The notes under the pieces are model-generated. The model saw only the letters and a program-made list of their open reading frames with translations, searched no databases and was not told the origin of the DNA. From CAYVIB01 sp964451365 (GTDB lineage Bacteria > Pseudomonadota > Gammaproteobacteria > Pseudomonadales > Cellvibrionaceae): a stretch of 64,000 bases of DNA. Each line of letters begins with the position of its first letter. Within the stretch, counting starts at the first letter, position 1. Positions 1 through 9,141 of the stretch are shown here, in pieces. The stretch spans positions 62,001 through 126,000 of the forward strand of contig CAYVIB010000008.1 of assembly GCA_964451365.1 (NCBI GenBank), written 5' to 3'. A program made the translations under genes and the position numbers.

Positions 1-1
1 C

Positions 2-418
2 ATCGTTTTTCCGGGGACGCATCTGTCGAGGCAGCACGCGAAATTTACCGTAAAATCGGACCACCTTGTGCTGCGCGACCTGGGTTCCGCAAACGGGACC
101 TTCCTGAACGATAAAAAAGTTGACCGGGCGGAAGTGCGCGCGGGAGATCGCATTCGCTTCGATGTGTACAGCTTTCGCGTGTTTGGCCCCGGTATTGAAC
201 TGCCACAATCGGCAACCACGCGTTTTCCAGCAATCGATGAGAAAAAGCTGGCGCTGTCCGACAGTCACGGTCCAAAGCAGTGGAAGGTCAAACCCACCTC
301 ACCCGGAAACCGGCAGGAACCTACCTACTCCACCCGGGAAAAAGCCACCGCCTGGATCGCCGCCATCGCGGTAATCGGCTTTTTTATCGCCGTCGCCTAT
401 GCGGTAGTTCGACCGTAA
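2..418 (+). CDS. FHA-domain membrane protein, C-terminal part (5' end outside window)
   Basis: Reading frame 2 is open from the window edge, upstream of the first in-frame GTG at 68, and encodes an FHA core: G-T-H-L-S-R-Q-H-A, then LRDLGSANGTFLN, the phosphothreonine-binding loops of the family. A linker of about 50 residues follows, then one hydrophobic helix (AAIAVIGFFIAVAYAVV) at the extreme C terminus. FHA domains bind phosphothreonine peptides. With a C-terminal anchor the FHA part would face the cytoplasm, which suggests a signalling or secretion-associated adaptor, but partner and pathway cannot be read here. The gene is convergent with the SulP gene. Confidence 0.8.
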   Translation: MVFPGTHLSRQHAKFTVKSDHLVLRDLGSANGTFLNDKKVDRAEVRAGDRIRFDVYSFRVFGPGIELPQSATTRFPAIDEKKLALSDSHGPKQWKVKPTSPGNRQEPTYSTREKATAWIAAIAVIGFFIAVAYAVVRP

Positions 419-454
419 TAACCGTTTCCCGCTGACCGGCGGCCAAGCCAGCGA

Positions 455-525
455 CTATATCCGGCAGCTATATTCGATAGCTACATTCAGCAACTACATT
501 CAGCAACTACATCCAGCAACTACAT
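455..525. repeat. 13-bp tandem repeat, about 5.5 copies
   Basis: Copies begin at 455, 468, 481, 494, 507 and 520 (partial). The core unit is CTACATTCAGCAA; the first two copies are diverged (CTATATCCGGCAG, CTATATTCGATAG). It fills the gap between the convergent FHA and SulP genes and its last partial copy overlaps the SulP stop codon. No hairpin with a T tract is obvious. Confidence 0.85.
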
Positions 526-2220
526 CATATTGCTTTTGGCGATCCCGATTGCATCGTGGATACTTCTGGAAAACTCCAGCAGGCCTTCCTTTTTTCGCGC
601 GCCCAGGTGACGCAATTTCAAGATCAGGCGGGGCTGCAAGTTATTGATCACCAGTCCGATACCCTGTTTCTGTAAACTGCTTACAATCGCTTCCATCACA
701 ATAATCGCGCTCATATCGAGCATGTTGACATCGCCCATGTCAAGGATGATGACTTTCACTTCCGGATTGAGCGTGGTAATACTTTTCAGGGCCTTTTGCG
801 CGGAACCGAAAAACAAAGGGCCGTTAATATCGTAAATAGCAATTCCCCCGGGCAGGTTTTGCAGGTGCGGATGCTCCTCGCGGTTTTCCAGTTGTACAAC
901 TTCCGTCAACTGAATGCTGCGCCGGATAAACAACATCGCCGCCAGTCCCATGCCAACGCCAACGGCGATCACCATATCGAAAATCACCGTTAACAAAAAG
1001 CAGGTTAACAAGGTAATAACATCTTCACGCGGAGCGATTTTTATCGTCCTGATGAAATGTTTCGCTTCACTCATGTTCCACGCAACCATCAGCAATAACG
1101 CCGCCAACGCGGCCATCGGGAGATAAGAGAGGTACGGTGCGAAAAAAACGATAGCCAGCAGAATGAACACACCGTGGACCACCGAAGCGAGCGGAGAAGT
1201 CGCCCCCGCACGAACACTGGCGGCTGTTCTGGCGATGGCCGCCGTGGCCGGAATGCCGCCAAAAAAGGGGGCGATAATATTGCCCAGGCCCTGCCCCACC
1301 AGTTCATCATTGGGATCGTGTTTTTTACCGGACATGCCGTCCGCGATCACGGCGCAAAGTAACGACTCTATCGCGCCCAGCATGGCGATCGTAAAGGCGG
1401 CACCAACTAGGCTGTGAAAAAGCTCAAAGCTCAAAACCAGGGGCTCGCCACCCGGCCCCGCCTGTTGCCACGGCCAGCTAAACCGAGGTAGCAGTTGTGG
1501 CACACCGTCGCCGCTGACATCACCGACTGTATAGTGAAACCGCGTACCGATAGTGGCAAATGTGGTATCCGGGCTAACCGCTTCGATCAAAACTACCGCG
1601 AAAGTCCCCACGGCCAAGGCAACAAGGTGCCCCGGAATCCGCGTTTTTACCTTTGACCACGCAACCAATACCAGCAACGTCAATACGCCGATAAACGTTT
1701 CATGCCATTGGATTGCCGGCAGAGCCCGGGCTATTGCAAGCAGTTTTTCCAGGTAATGACCGCTCAGCGAATCAATTGGCAGACCGAAAAAATCCTTTAT
1801 TTGCAATGTACCGATTACCACGGCAATACCGGCGGTAAACCCCACCGTCACCGGATAGGGAACTACCTCGATAAAACGTCCGAGCCTGGCCAGCCCCATT
1901 GCAACCAATATCACACCGGCCATCAAACCACTTACCAGCAGACCTCCCAGGCCGTACTGATGAACGATCGGCAACAGCACGACGACGAACGCGGCTGTGG
2001 GGCCGGAAATATTTACCTTCGAACCACCCGAAACAGCAATTACCACGCCCGCAATTATGGCCGTATAAAGCCCGTGTTGAGGAGGAACACCGCTGGCGAT
2101 CGCCAACGCCATGGATAATGGCAGGGCGATAATACCAACGGTTAAACCGGCCAAAACGTCGGCGCGAAAACCAGTGCCGGAGTAGCCGGTGAGATAGGAC
2201 TTTCTTACCGCAGAAAACAT
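520..2220 (-). CDS. SulP/SLC26 family anion transporter with STAS domain
   Basis: An inner-membrane transporter, about 566 aa from the ATG at 2220. The frame stays open to a TTG at 2316, but that TTG directly abuts a GGGAGG with no spacer, and family members normally start just before the first helix as at 2220. The SulP signature is clear: DVLAGLTVGIIALPLSMA, SGPTAAFVVVLLP, PVTVGFTAGIAVVIG. The C-terminal ~110 residues form a STAS domain (GIAIYDINGPLFFGSA, then VIILDMGDVNMLDMSA). SulP proteins carry sulfate, bicarbonate or dicarboxylates, and the substrate cannot be told from sequence. It has no carbonic anhydrase neighbour. Confidence 0.9.
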   Translation of the reverse strand: MFSAVRKSYLTGYSGTGFRADVLAGLTVGIIALPLSMALAIASGVPPQHGLYTAIIAGVVIAVSGGSKVNISGPTAAFVVVLLPIVHQYGLGGLLVSGLMAGVILVAMGLARLGRFIEVVPYPVTVGFTAGIAVVIGTLQIKDFFGLPIDSLSGHYLEKLLAIARALPAIQWHETFIGVLTLLVLVAWSKVKTRIPGHLVALAVGTFAVVLIEAVSPDTTFATIGTRFHYTVGDVSGDGVPQLLPRFSWPWQQAGPGGEPLVLSFELFHSLVGAAFTIAMLGAIESLLCAVIADGMSGKKHDPNDELVGQGLGNIIAPFFGGIPATAAIARTAASVRAGATSPLASVVHGVFILLAIVFFAPYLSYLPMAALAALLLMVAWNMSEAKHFIRTIKIAPREDVITLLTCFLLTVIFDMVIAVGVGMGLAAMLFIRRSIQLTEVVQLENREEHPHLQNLPGGIAIYDINGPLFFGSAQKALKSITTLNPEVKVIILDMGDVNMLDMSAIIVMEAIVSSLQKQGIGLVINNLQPRLILKLRHLGARKKEGLLEFSRSIHDAIGIAKSNMM

Positions 2221-2406
2221 GCCGTAGAACTCAAGTGAGGGAAGCGCGAAAAATTCCGGATATATTATAGCCGCTTTGCGGTCGATCCTGCAGGCGACAG
2301 GAAAATTTTCGGACAACCTCCCGGTAAGCCGGCAACCCGGGGCAGGCGGTTTATGACGTGCCAGGATTAGCTGAAGCCGCCGAAAGTTTTTTAACAGGCA
2401 TAAAAA

Positions 2407-2763
2407 TCAGGCGCCAAACCACTTGCTCCGAAAAACAAAAAAAACCGCGCCGAGAATACACAAACTCGCCCAAAGGTAATCCAGCTTTAACGGTTCCTTC
2501 AAATAGAAAATGGCGAACGGCACGAACACCGACAACGTGATAATTTCCTGCAGCATTTTAAGTTGGCCGACACCCAGGGCGGTATAACCGATACGGTTGG
2601 CCGGCACCTGGAAAAGATATTCAAACAACGCTATTCCCCAACTTACCAGAGCCGCAATTATCCAGGGTTTGGAATTCATTTCCTTCAAGTGCGCGTACCA
2701 GGCAAAAGTCATGAATACGTTACTGACCAGAAGAAGAGACACAGCAATTACAATCGGATGCAT
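2407..2763 (-). CDS. DMT-superfamily small membrane protein (DUF486 type)
   Basis: 118 aa with four hydrophobic helices and the family pattern FMTFAWYAHLKE near residue 20, then WGIALFEYLFQVPANRIGY and a C-terminal PLKLDYLWASLCILGAVFFVF. These match the DUF486/DMT small membrane proteins, related to half-length drug/metabolite transporters. Function is unknown. It lies 18 bp downstream of ubiX on the same strand and may be co-transcribed with mpl-ubiX. Confidence 0.8.
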   Translation of the reverse strand: MHPIVIAVSLLLVSNVFMTFAWYAHLKEMNSKPWIIAALVSWGIALFEYLFQVPANRIGYTALGVGQLKMLQEIITLSVFVPFAIFYLKEPLKLDYLWASLCILGAVFFVFRSKWFGA

Positions 2764-2781
2764 AGGAGGAAATCCAGAAGA

Positions 2782-3390
2782 TTATTCGCCCCACCTGGGC
2801 AGCAGATGTTGATCCAGTTCCAGGTGGTCCAGAATACGCGCAACAACAAAATCAATCAGGTCTTCAATTTTTTCCGGCTTCTGATAAAAGCCGGGACTGG
2901 CCGGCAGCACAACCGCACCCATGCGCGTTAACCTGAGCATATTTTCCAGGTGAATTTCAGAATACGGTGTTTCGCGCGGAACGAGTATCAGCTTGCGTCT
3001 TTCCTTCAACGCCACATCCGCACCGCGTTCGATTAAATTGTTACTCGCGCCGGTGGCGATTGCCGATAATGTGCCACCACTCGCGGGGCAGATAACCATA
3101 CTCGAAGGTGAGCTGGAACCGGAAGCGATCGGGGAGAACCAGTCATCCTTTTCAAAAATTTTGATCTGGTTTTCTTCGGCCTTGCTATAGCGGGAAAGAA
3201 ATTCCTGCCTGGCGGCAAGCCCGTCCGGCAGATCGACTTTCGTTTCTGTTTTCATAACGATTCCGGCCGCGCTGGAAATCACCAGATACACCTCGCACCG
3301 CGCCGCCACCAGGCACTGCAACAGGCGCAATCCGTATTGCGCGCCGGAGGCGCCCGTCATCGCCAGGGTTACAGTTCTGTTTGTACTCAT
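2782..3390 (-). CDS. ubiX: Flavin prenyltransferase UbiX
   Basis: 202 aa. UbiX makes prenylated FMN from FMN and dimethylallyl phosphate, the cofactor of the decarboxylase UbiD in ubiquinone synthesis. The N-terminal FMN-binding loop LAMTGASGAQYGLRLLQCL and the C-terminal RLTRMGAVVLPASPGFY are typical. The start overlaps the mpl stop as ATGA (3387-3390), and an AAGGAAA Shine-Dalgarno lies inside the mpl 3' end, indicating translational coupling. Confidence 0.95.
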   Translation of the reverse strand: MSTNRTVTLAMTGASGAQYGLRLLQCLVAARCEVYLVISSAAGIVMKTETKVDLPDGLAARQEFLSRYSKAEENQIKIFEKDDWFSPIASGSSSPSSMVICPASGGTLSAIATGASNNLIERGADVALKERRKLILVPRETPYSEIHLENMLRLTRMGAVVLPASPGFYQKPEKIEDLIDFVVARILDHLELDQHLLPRWGE

Positions 3391-4769
3391 TCAGTTTCCT
3401 TGCCTGTCAGGCGGTTGAGTAGTCTACCGTGAATACCTTCGAAACCGCCGTTGCTCATAATTACGATATGCCCACCCTGTTCAGCCCAGGAGCAAACGGT
3501 ATCAATAATTTTCCCGGTAGTGTCCAGCACGCTGGACTTGTCCGATTCCAGCCAGCTTGTTAAATCCCACTCCAAGCCCGCCGGTTGATACCACAGAACT
3601 TTATCCGCGCTGGCAACGGACGTTAAAAGTTGCTCCTTGTGAATACCTTTTTTCATGGTATTGGAGCGCGGCTCGATAACGGCAAATATTTTTTCGTTCC
3701 CCACCTTCGCCCGCAAGCCTTCCAAAGTTGTCTGGATCGCCGTGGGATGGTGGGCAAAGTCGTCGTAAACAAAGGTATCGCCCACCGTGCCGATTAATTC
3801 CATGCGCCGCTTGACGCCTGCAAATTTAGCGAGGGCTTCACAGGCGATATCCGGAGTGACTCCCACATGACGCGCGGCCGCCACTGCGGCAAGCGCATTA
3901 AAAATATTGTGCGTACCGGTCAATCGCCAGGCAACCTGTCCCACTTCTTCGTTTGCGAGAAAGATTTTAAACGCCTGCCCGCCAGGCAGTATACCGACCT
4001 GCCACTGGGCCGGATCGGCCTCACCGGACTGCTGGCCCGCGGGCGCAAGTTTTTGTACCTGGCTCCAGCAGCCCTGTGCCAGAACGTCGTCGATTGCAGG
4101 TACACTCGCCGGACAGATGATCATTCCCTGGGACGGCACGGTACGAATCAAGTGATGGAACTGCTTTTGGATCACCGCCAGGTTTTCGAAAATATCGGCG
4201 TGATCGAATTCGAGATTGTTGATGATCAGCGTTCGCGGCCGGTAGTGAACGAACTTGGAGCGTTTATCAAAAAACGCCGTATCGTATTCGTCTGCTTCAA
4301 TAACAAAAAAATCGGATTTTCCCAAGCTGGCCGAGGAGGAAAAATTACCTGGCACGCCGCCAATCAGGTAGCCGGGATACATGTTGGCGTACCCCAGTAT
4401 CCAGGTCAGCATACTGGCGGTGGTGGTTTTTCCGTGCGTGCCGGAAACCGCCAGCACCCAACGATCGCTCAGGACGTTTTCCGCCAGCCACTGCGGTCCC
4501 GAGGTATAAGGCAGCCCCAAATCCAAAACCGCTTCCATCGCCGGATTTCCCCGGCTGACAACATTGCCCACCACCACAATGTCCGGCCGCGGGGAAAGCT
4601 GCTCCGGCCCGAAACCTTCCACCAGGCCGATGCCCGCCGCTTCCAGTTGGGTACTCATGGGAGGATAGACGTTTTGATCGGAACCGGTCACCCGATGACC
4701 CATGGCTTGGGCCAGTTGGGCAATGGAGCCCATGAACGTGCCACAAATTCCCAGGATGTGAATATGCAT
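3387..4769 (-). CDS. mpl: UDP-N-acetylmuramate:L-Ala-gamma-D-Glu-meso-DAP ligase
   Basis: 460 aa cytoplasmic murein-recycling ligase that attaches the recovered tripeptide L-Ala-D-Glu-mDAP to UDP-MurNAc. MHIHILGICGTFMGS at the N terminus and the ATP-binding loop AVSGTHGKTTTASML near residue 110 identify the Mur ligase fold. FDHADIF and DDFAHHPTAI are further family motifs. It heads the mpl-ubiX(-DUF486) run, the usual order in Pseudomonas relatives. Confidence 0.95.
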   Translation of the reverse strand: MHIHILGICGTFMGSIAQLAQAMGHRVTGSDQNVYPPMSTQLEAAGIGLVEGFGPEQLSPRPDIVVVGNVVSRGNPAMEAVLDLGLPYTSGPQWLAENVLSDRWVLAVSGTHGKTTTASMLTWILGYANMYPGYLIGGVPGNFSSSASLGKSDFFVIEADEYDTAFFDKRSKFVHYRPRTLIINNLEFDHADIFENLAVIQKQFHHLIRTVPSQGMIICPASVPAIDDVLAQGCWSQVQKLAPAGQQSGEADPAQWQVGILPGGQAFKIFLANEEVGQVAWRLTGTHNIFNALAAVAAARHVGVTPDIACEALAKFAGVKRRMELIGTVGDTFVYDDFAHHPTAIQTTLEGLRAKVGNEKIFAVIEPRSNTMKKGIHKEQLLTSVASADKVLWYQPAGLEWDLTSWLESDKSSVLDTTGKIIDTVCSWAEQGGHIVIMSNGGFEGIHGRLLNRLTGKETE

Positions 4770-4854
4770 CGCCTACAAATCTCGAATCGCGAAAAATTTA
4801 TAGGCGTGAGCTTAGCACGAAGCAACGTTTTTCTCTTTCAGAAACAGGGAGGGT

Positions 4855-4877
4855 AAAAGGGCGGACTGTGCCCGCCC
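4855..4877 (-). terminator. Intrinsic terminator after hppA
   Basis: On the minus strand a GGGCGG/CCGCCC stem with a 7-base loop is followed by TTTT. It sits just downstream of the hppA stop (4891) and before mpl, so hppA and mpl are probably separate transcripts. Confidence 0.65.
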
Positions 4878-4890
4878 GACAAGAAACCGG

Positions 4891-6909
4891 TTAAAGCAAA
4901 GGCGCAATAACCAGGCTGACAATTGCCATCACATTGATAAGGATGTTCATGGAGGGGCCGGATGTGTCCTTGAACGGGTCGCCCACGGTATCACCCACCA
5001 CGGCGGCCGCGTGAACAGGTGAGCCTTTGCCGCCCAGGTTGCCTTTCTCGACATACTTTTTGGCGTTGTCCCAGCTGCCGCCGGCGTTAGCCATCATCAG
5101 GGCAAGCAGTACACAGCAGATCAGCGCGCCGCCCAACATGCCACCGAGGGCCTCAGGGCTGATCACGAAGCCCACTACCACCGGTGCGGAAACAGCCAGC
5201 ACACCGGGCGCAATCATTCTGCGCAGAGCGGCGCGGGTGGCGATATCCACACAGCGGGCGGTATCAGGCTTGGCCTTGCCCTCAAGCAGGCCCGGAATCT
5301 CCTTAAACTGGCGGCGGATTTCCTTGATCATGTCAAACGCGGCATCACCCACGGCCCGCATGGTGAGTGCGCTGACCAGAAAGGGAAAAATCGCGCCAAG
5401 GAACATCCCCATCAACACCTCGGGGTTGCTGATGTTCAACGCAAAGCCTTCGATGTGATGAGAGACGGTTTCGATATAGGCAGCGATGATCGCCAGCGCC
5501 GCCAGACCGGCGGCGCCGATGGCAAAACCTTTACCAATGGCGGCCGTGGTATTACCCACTTCATCCAGACCGTCGGTGATTTTGCGGGTTTCCTCGCCAA
5601 GGCCGCCCATCTCGGCAATGCCGCCGGCGTTATCCGCCACCGGACCGTAAGCGTCGATGGCCATGGTAATGCCGACCGTGGAAAGCATACCCACCGCGCC
5701 GATGCCCACGCCATAAACACCGGCGCCATCAGGCAGCAAAACGCTGGCGATGTAGATAATGGCCGCGATTGCCAATACCGGCACCACCACCGACTCCATG
5801 CCGGTTGCCAGCCCCGAGATCATCACTGTCGCCGGACCGGTCTCGCCGTCTTTGGCAATTTTCTGCACGGGCTTACCGCCGGTGTAGTACTCAGTTACCA
5901 GGCCGATGGTGATACCGCCCACCGCACCTGAAACCACACACCACCACACGTTGGTGGAAATATCCATCTGGTTTATCAGCACAAAGGCCACCGCCATAAA
6001 AATCACTGTCGCGCCGATGGTGCCAATCCGCAGGGCCACGTCCGGCGCCTTGGACGACATCATCTTGACCAGGATAATGCCGGCAATCGAACAGAGCAGG
6101 CCAACCGACGCCAGCGCCAGCGGCAGGAACATCAACTGCCCGCGGTCCGCCGCCATGGTGGTTACCGCCGCCAGGCTCATGGTTGAGGCAATCGCTATCG
6201 ACGCAATCATCGAGCCGCAATAGGATTCGAAAATATCCGAGCCCATGCCGGCAACATCACCCACATTATCGCCAACATTGTCCGCGATCACACCGGGGTT
6301 ACGCGGATCATCCTCGGGAATACCCGCTTCCACTTTACCGACCAGGTCCGCGCCCACATCGGCGCTCTTGGTGTAAATACCGCCCCCAACACGGGAAAAC
6401 AGCGCAACCGAGGAGGCGCCCATGCCAAAACCGTGAATGGCCTCCGCATGCGTCGGATCGGAACCAAAAAGAAAGTACAGCCCGCCCAGGCCCAGCAGCC
6501 CCATGGAAGCGACCGTCAACCCCATGATCGAACCGCCGTAAAAAGCCACGCTCAGGGCAGTTGCCGACCCCTTGGTACTGGCGGCCACGGTGGTGCGCAC
6601 ATTCGCCCTGGTAGCCGCAAACATGCCCACATAGCCGGCCGTACCCGAGCATAAAGCGCCGACGACAAACGCCAGCGGCGTGTGCCACGACTGGAATCCG
6701 ATAAAAAGCAGTACGGTAATTACAACCGCGAAAATGGCAAGAATGGAATACTCGCGACGCATAAACACCATTGCGCCATGATGAATTTCCGCGGCTATTT
6801 CCGCCACCAAGCCTTCGCCGGCCGGGTATTTGGAAACGATAAGATAGACTACAAAAGCGACTACAAGGCCCAGCACGCCCAATAAGGGCGGTAACATCAG
6901 TACATCCAT
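4891..6909 (-). CDS. hppA: Membrane ion-pumping pyrophosphatase, K+-dependent type
   Basis: 672 aa with about 16 hydrophobic helices. It couples pyrophosphate hydrolysis to H+ (or Na+) export. Substrate motifs are intact: DVGADLVGK at residues 184-192 and DNVGDNVGD at 210-218. In GNTTAAIGKG, residues 456 and 459 are Ala and Gly; K+-independent enzymes carry Lys at the first of these positions, so this belongs to the K+-dependent class. H+ versus Na+ specificity was not decided. The ATG is preceded by GGGGGAG. It is divergent from ppa across 290 bp, so two pyrophosphatases share a control region. Confidence 0.95.
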   Translation of the reverse strand: MDVLMLPPLLGVLGLVVAFVVYLIVSKYPAGEGLVAEIAAEIHHGAMVFMRREYSILAIFAVVITVLLFIGFQSWHTPLAFVVGALCSGTAGYVGMFAATRANVRTTVAASTKGSATALSVAFYGGSIMGLTVASMGLLGLGGLYFLFGSDPTHAEAIHGFGMGASSVALFSRVGGGIYTKSADVGADLVGKVEAGIPEDDPRNPGVIADNVGDNVGDVAGMGSDIFESYCGSMIASIAIASTMSLAAVTTMAADRGQLMFLPLALASVGLLCSIAGIILVKMMSSKAPDVALRIGTIGATVIFMAVAFVLINQMDISTNVWWCVVSGAVGGITIGLVTEYYTGGKPVQKIAKDGETGPATVMISGLATGMESVVVPVLAIAAIIYIASVLLPDGAGVYGVGIGAVGMLSTVGITMAIDAYGPVADNAGGIAEMGGLGEETRKITDGLDEVGNTTAAIGKGFAIGAAGLAALAIIAAYIETVSHHIEGFALNISNPEVLMGMFLGAIFPFLVSALTMRAVGDAAFDMIKEIRRQFKEIPGLLEGKAKPDTARCVDIATRAALRRMIAPGVLAVSAPVVVGFVISPEALGGMLGGALICCVLLALMMANAGGSWDNAKKYVEKGNLGGKGSPVHAAAVVGDTVGDPFKDTSGPSMNILINVMAIVSLVIAPLL

Positions 6910-7094
6910 AAACTCCCCCGGTAGATGATTATCTTTAGTTATTTTGTAACAAAAAATGAAGTTGCCTGACGGCGGGGATAACGAAATGTGCCGTGCCGAC
7001 GGATTCTACGGGAGGGATTACCAAGCGTAAACAGCTGAGGCTAAAGCGTATCGGCCCAAGGGCAACATAAACGATGTGGGCACATATTCCCTTA

Positions 7095-7103
7095 TGTTAC
7101 AAT
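7095..7103 (+). promoter_or_regulatory. Possible extended -10 element for ppa
   Basis: TG-T-TACAAT forms an extended -10 about 95 bp before the ppa start. No good -35 is present, as allowed for extended -10 promoters. This is motif reading only. Confidence 0.35.
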
Positions 7104-7199
7104 CTGGCCCCTTTATGCCTGCCAGCACCCGGATTTGTCACTTTCGGTAACCGATTTTTTAACTTTAACCTTAACTTAATACTTTCAGGAACGCAGTAA

Positions 7200-7748
7200 A
7201 TGAGCCTTCATCTTGTGCCAACAGGAAAAAACATTCCCGACGAAGTCAATGTAATTATTGAAATTCCGATGGGGGGAGAACCCATTAAATACGAAGTCGA
7301 CAAGGAGTCAGGCGCTCTTTTCGTCGACAGGATTCTGGGCACATCCATGCGCTACCCCTGTAACTACGGCTATATTCCGCACACGCTGTGCGGTGACGGT
7401 GATCCCGCCGACGTGCTGGTATTCATGAACCGCCAGTTACTGCCGGGTTCCGTTGTGGCCTGCCGCCCCATCGGCATGTTGCGGATGACCGACGAGTCGG
7501 GCGAGGATGCAAAAATTATTGCCGTGCCGGTCAATAAAATCAGCAAGTACTACGACAATGTCAACACCATCAACGATATCCCCAAGATCAAGCTTGAGCA
7601 GATCGCCCACTTCTTTGAACATTACAAGGATCTGGAAGAGGGCAAGTGGGTAAAGATTGAAGGCTGGGAAGGCCACGAAGCCGCGAAAAAGGAAATCCTG
7701 GACTCGGTGGAAAACTATAAAAGCGAAGCCAAGCCGCCCCGGTTCTAG
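7200..7748 (+). CDS. ppa: Soluble family I inorganic pyrophosphatase
   Basis: 182 aa, close to the usual ~175. It hydrolyses cytoplasmic pyrophosphate to phosphate. The metal-binding signature DGDPADVLV, preceded by RYPCNYGYIPHT, is intact, and the Glu/Lys/Arg pattern of the active site is present. The stop codon TAG lies in a CTAG that also supplies the stop of the convergent gene, a 4-bp overlap with no space for a terminator. Confidence 0.96.
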   Translation: MSLHLVPTGKNIPDEVNVIIEIPMGGEPIKYEVDKESGALFVDRILGTSMRYPCNYGYIPHTLCGDGDPADVLVFMNRQLLPGSVVACRPIGMLRMTDESGEDAKIIAVPVNKISKYYDNVNTINDIPKIKLEQIAHFFEHYKDLEEGKWVKIEGWEGHEAAKKEILDSVENYKSEAKPPRF

Positions 7749-8557
7749 CTTTCATCCACCAGCGACAGACTACTCACATCCGGCGCCCTTGGTGGTTCCG
7801 GTTTTGGCGGAGCCAGGCGCACGCCCGGTTCCGCCAGTGACAGTCCCGAGGTATCCACGTCCGCCACCACATCCGGTTTTCTTTCATCTTCAGTCAACAC
7901 ATCCGCACCCGCCGGCGCCAGGTCGATATCCGAAATTTCCACGGCAAAAGGCAGGTCCGCCGCGTACTCCTCCGGATTCAATAAGGTGCCGCCCTCCGGC
8001 TTCAGCGTGTAGCTGGAGACGTCGATATCGGGCGCGGGCACAACTTTTTTCTCCGACGCAGAAAGCAACTCGGCGCCGGCCGGTGCCAGGCTGAACGTTG
8101 CAGGACCGGATTGAACCCGGGCAACATTCGGCACCGGCTTTTCTTCCTGAACGACCTTTTTTTCCGGACCTGCCGGTACTGGTTTTACCGGTGCGGTATA
8201 TTCGATTGTGTCCGATTGGGGCCTGGTCTCCTCAGGTTCCCCCTGTGACGTCGGCGAATCGATATCCCGCGCCATAAACACAGCCTTGCCGCGCGGTTGC
8301 TCAGGCTGCTTTTTTTCGGGAGGTTTTGATAGCACCAGGTCCACCAGCGCGCCGGCTTTCTTGATCGCCACCCGATATTTGTTGGCGGCATCCGCATCCA
8401 GGTTTCTTTTCAGCACCACTGGCTTACCGGAGAAAAGTGCTTCGGTTTTTTCCGGAGTGATTTTGAACAAAGCGGCCAGATTGCGCTTGGCAACATTTAA
8501 TTCGACGGACTTAACGAGCTGGCCCTTGAACACCAGGTCATACTTTTCTTCGCTCAT
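7745..8557 (-). CDS. Hypothetical protein with small N-terminal domain and repetitive C terminus
   Basis: 270 aa, no function recognised. Residues 1-80 (YDLVFKGQLVKSVELNVAK... LFSGKPVVLKRNLDADAANKYR... AGALVDLVL) look like a small alpha/beta domain seen at the N terminus of many uncharacterised gammaproteobacterial proteins. The rest is Pro/Glu/Asp-rich with repeats of the type APAGAELL, PEGGTLL, APAGADVL and AEPGVRL, each near a P-D-(I/V)-D-x-S pattern, about 30-40 residues apart. No signal peptide or helix was seen, so it is probably cytoplasmic. It converges on ppa with overlapping stops. Confidence 0.65.
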   Translation of the reverse strand: MSEEKYDLVFKGQLVKSVELNVAKRNLAALFKITPEKTEALFSGKPVVLKRNLDADAANKYRVAIKKAGALVDLVLSKPPEKKQPEQPRGKAVFMARDIDSPTSQGEPEETRPQSDTIEYTAPVKPVPAGPEKKVVQEEKPVPNVARVQSGPATFSLAPAGAELLSASEKKVVPAPDIDVSSYTLKPEGGTLLNPEEYAADLPFAVEISDIDLAPAGADVLTEDERKPDVVADVDTSGLSLAEPGVRLAPPKPEPPRAPDVSSLSLVDES

Positions 8558-8890
8558 GACGTTCGCTCAGTTTGGCTGACATTAAAACAAGTATAAACAC
8601 GCATTCCCCGGTTGGCCCGTCAAATGAGCCCTTTCCGTTTATTTGAACGTTCGTTAGAAAAATTTTTTGCGCCAACAATTAACCGTTTATCGCTCAGGGC
8701 GCGCATTTGTCGCGCTCCTGCTGATTATTGGTTGAGAATCATTCAAGCTAGGAAGCGGTATTTTTAACCAGCGATGTAGCGCACCCGCAAAGTTGGTGAG
8801 GCAAAGTTGGTGACAAAGTTAGTGAAAGGGAACATCAAATGAACATCGCACTTCAGCTAACACTGGCCAGATCATACTAAGGAAAGCCGC
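8558..8890. other. Intergenic region with short direct repeats and a weak Fur-like box
   Basis: 333 bp between divergent genes. At 8723-8743 the sequence GATTATTGGTTGAGAATCATT partly resembles a Fur operator (GATAATGATAATCATTATC). At about 8788-8826 three imperfect copies of CAAAGTTGGTGA occur. No CDS of its own is seen. Confidence 0.4.
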
Positions 8891-9118
8891 ATGAACATAC
8901 AGTCCGTCAAAGACAAGGGCGCCCGCCTGGCCAGAAGCCATCACCGAATCAATTTCTCCGCCGAAACCCTTAAACTGATGGAAGAGATCAATTTCCTGCG
9001 CGACCGGGTAAACAAGATAAAAGCGTTCAAATCACCCAACCCGGGCATGCTGGAGATTTATCAAACCATGCTGGACGACCGGGAATCCATCCTGTCACGC
9101 CTGCGGGAACGCTGCTGA
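8891..9118 (+). CDS. Small hypothetical protein
   Basis: 75 aa, not recognised. An AAGGAAAG Shine-Dalgarno lies 5-11 bases before the ATG. The product is basic and predicted helical (ETLKLMEEINFLRDRVNKI), possibly a short coiled coil, ending in Cys. It has no signal peptide. It lies 23 bp from the convergent HAD gene. The possible Fur box about 150 bp upstream hints at iron control, which is inference only. Confidence 0.55.
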   Translation: MNIQSVKDKGARLARSHHRINFSAETLKLMEEINFLRDRVNKIKAFKSPNPGMLEIYQTMLDDRESILSRLRERC

Positions 9119-9141
9119 GCGGAAACGGATTCACGACCCGG

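Noticed and set aside
3867..4856. 329-aa plus-strand frame
   Set aside because: Antisense to mpl; no family features.
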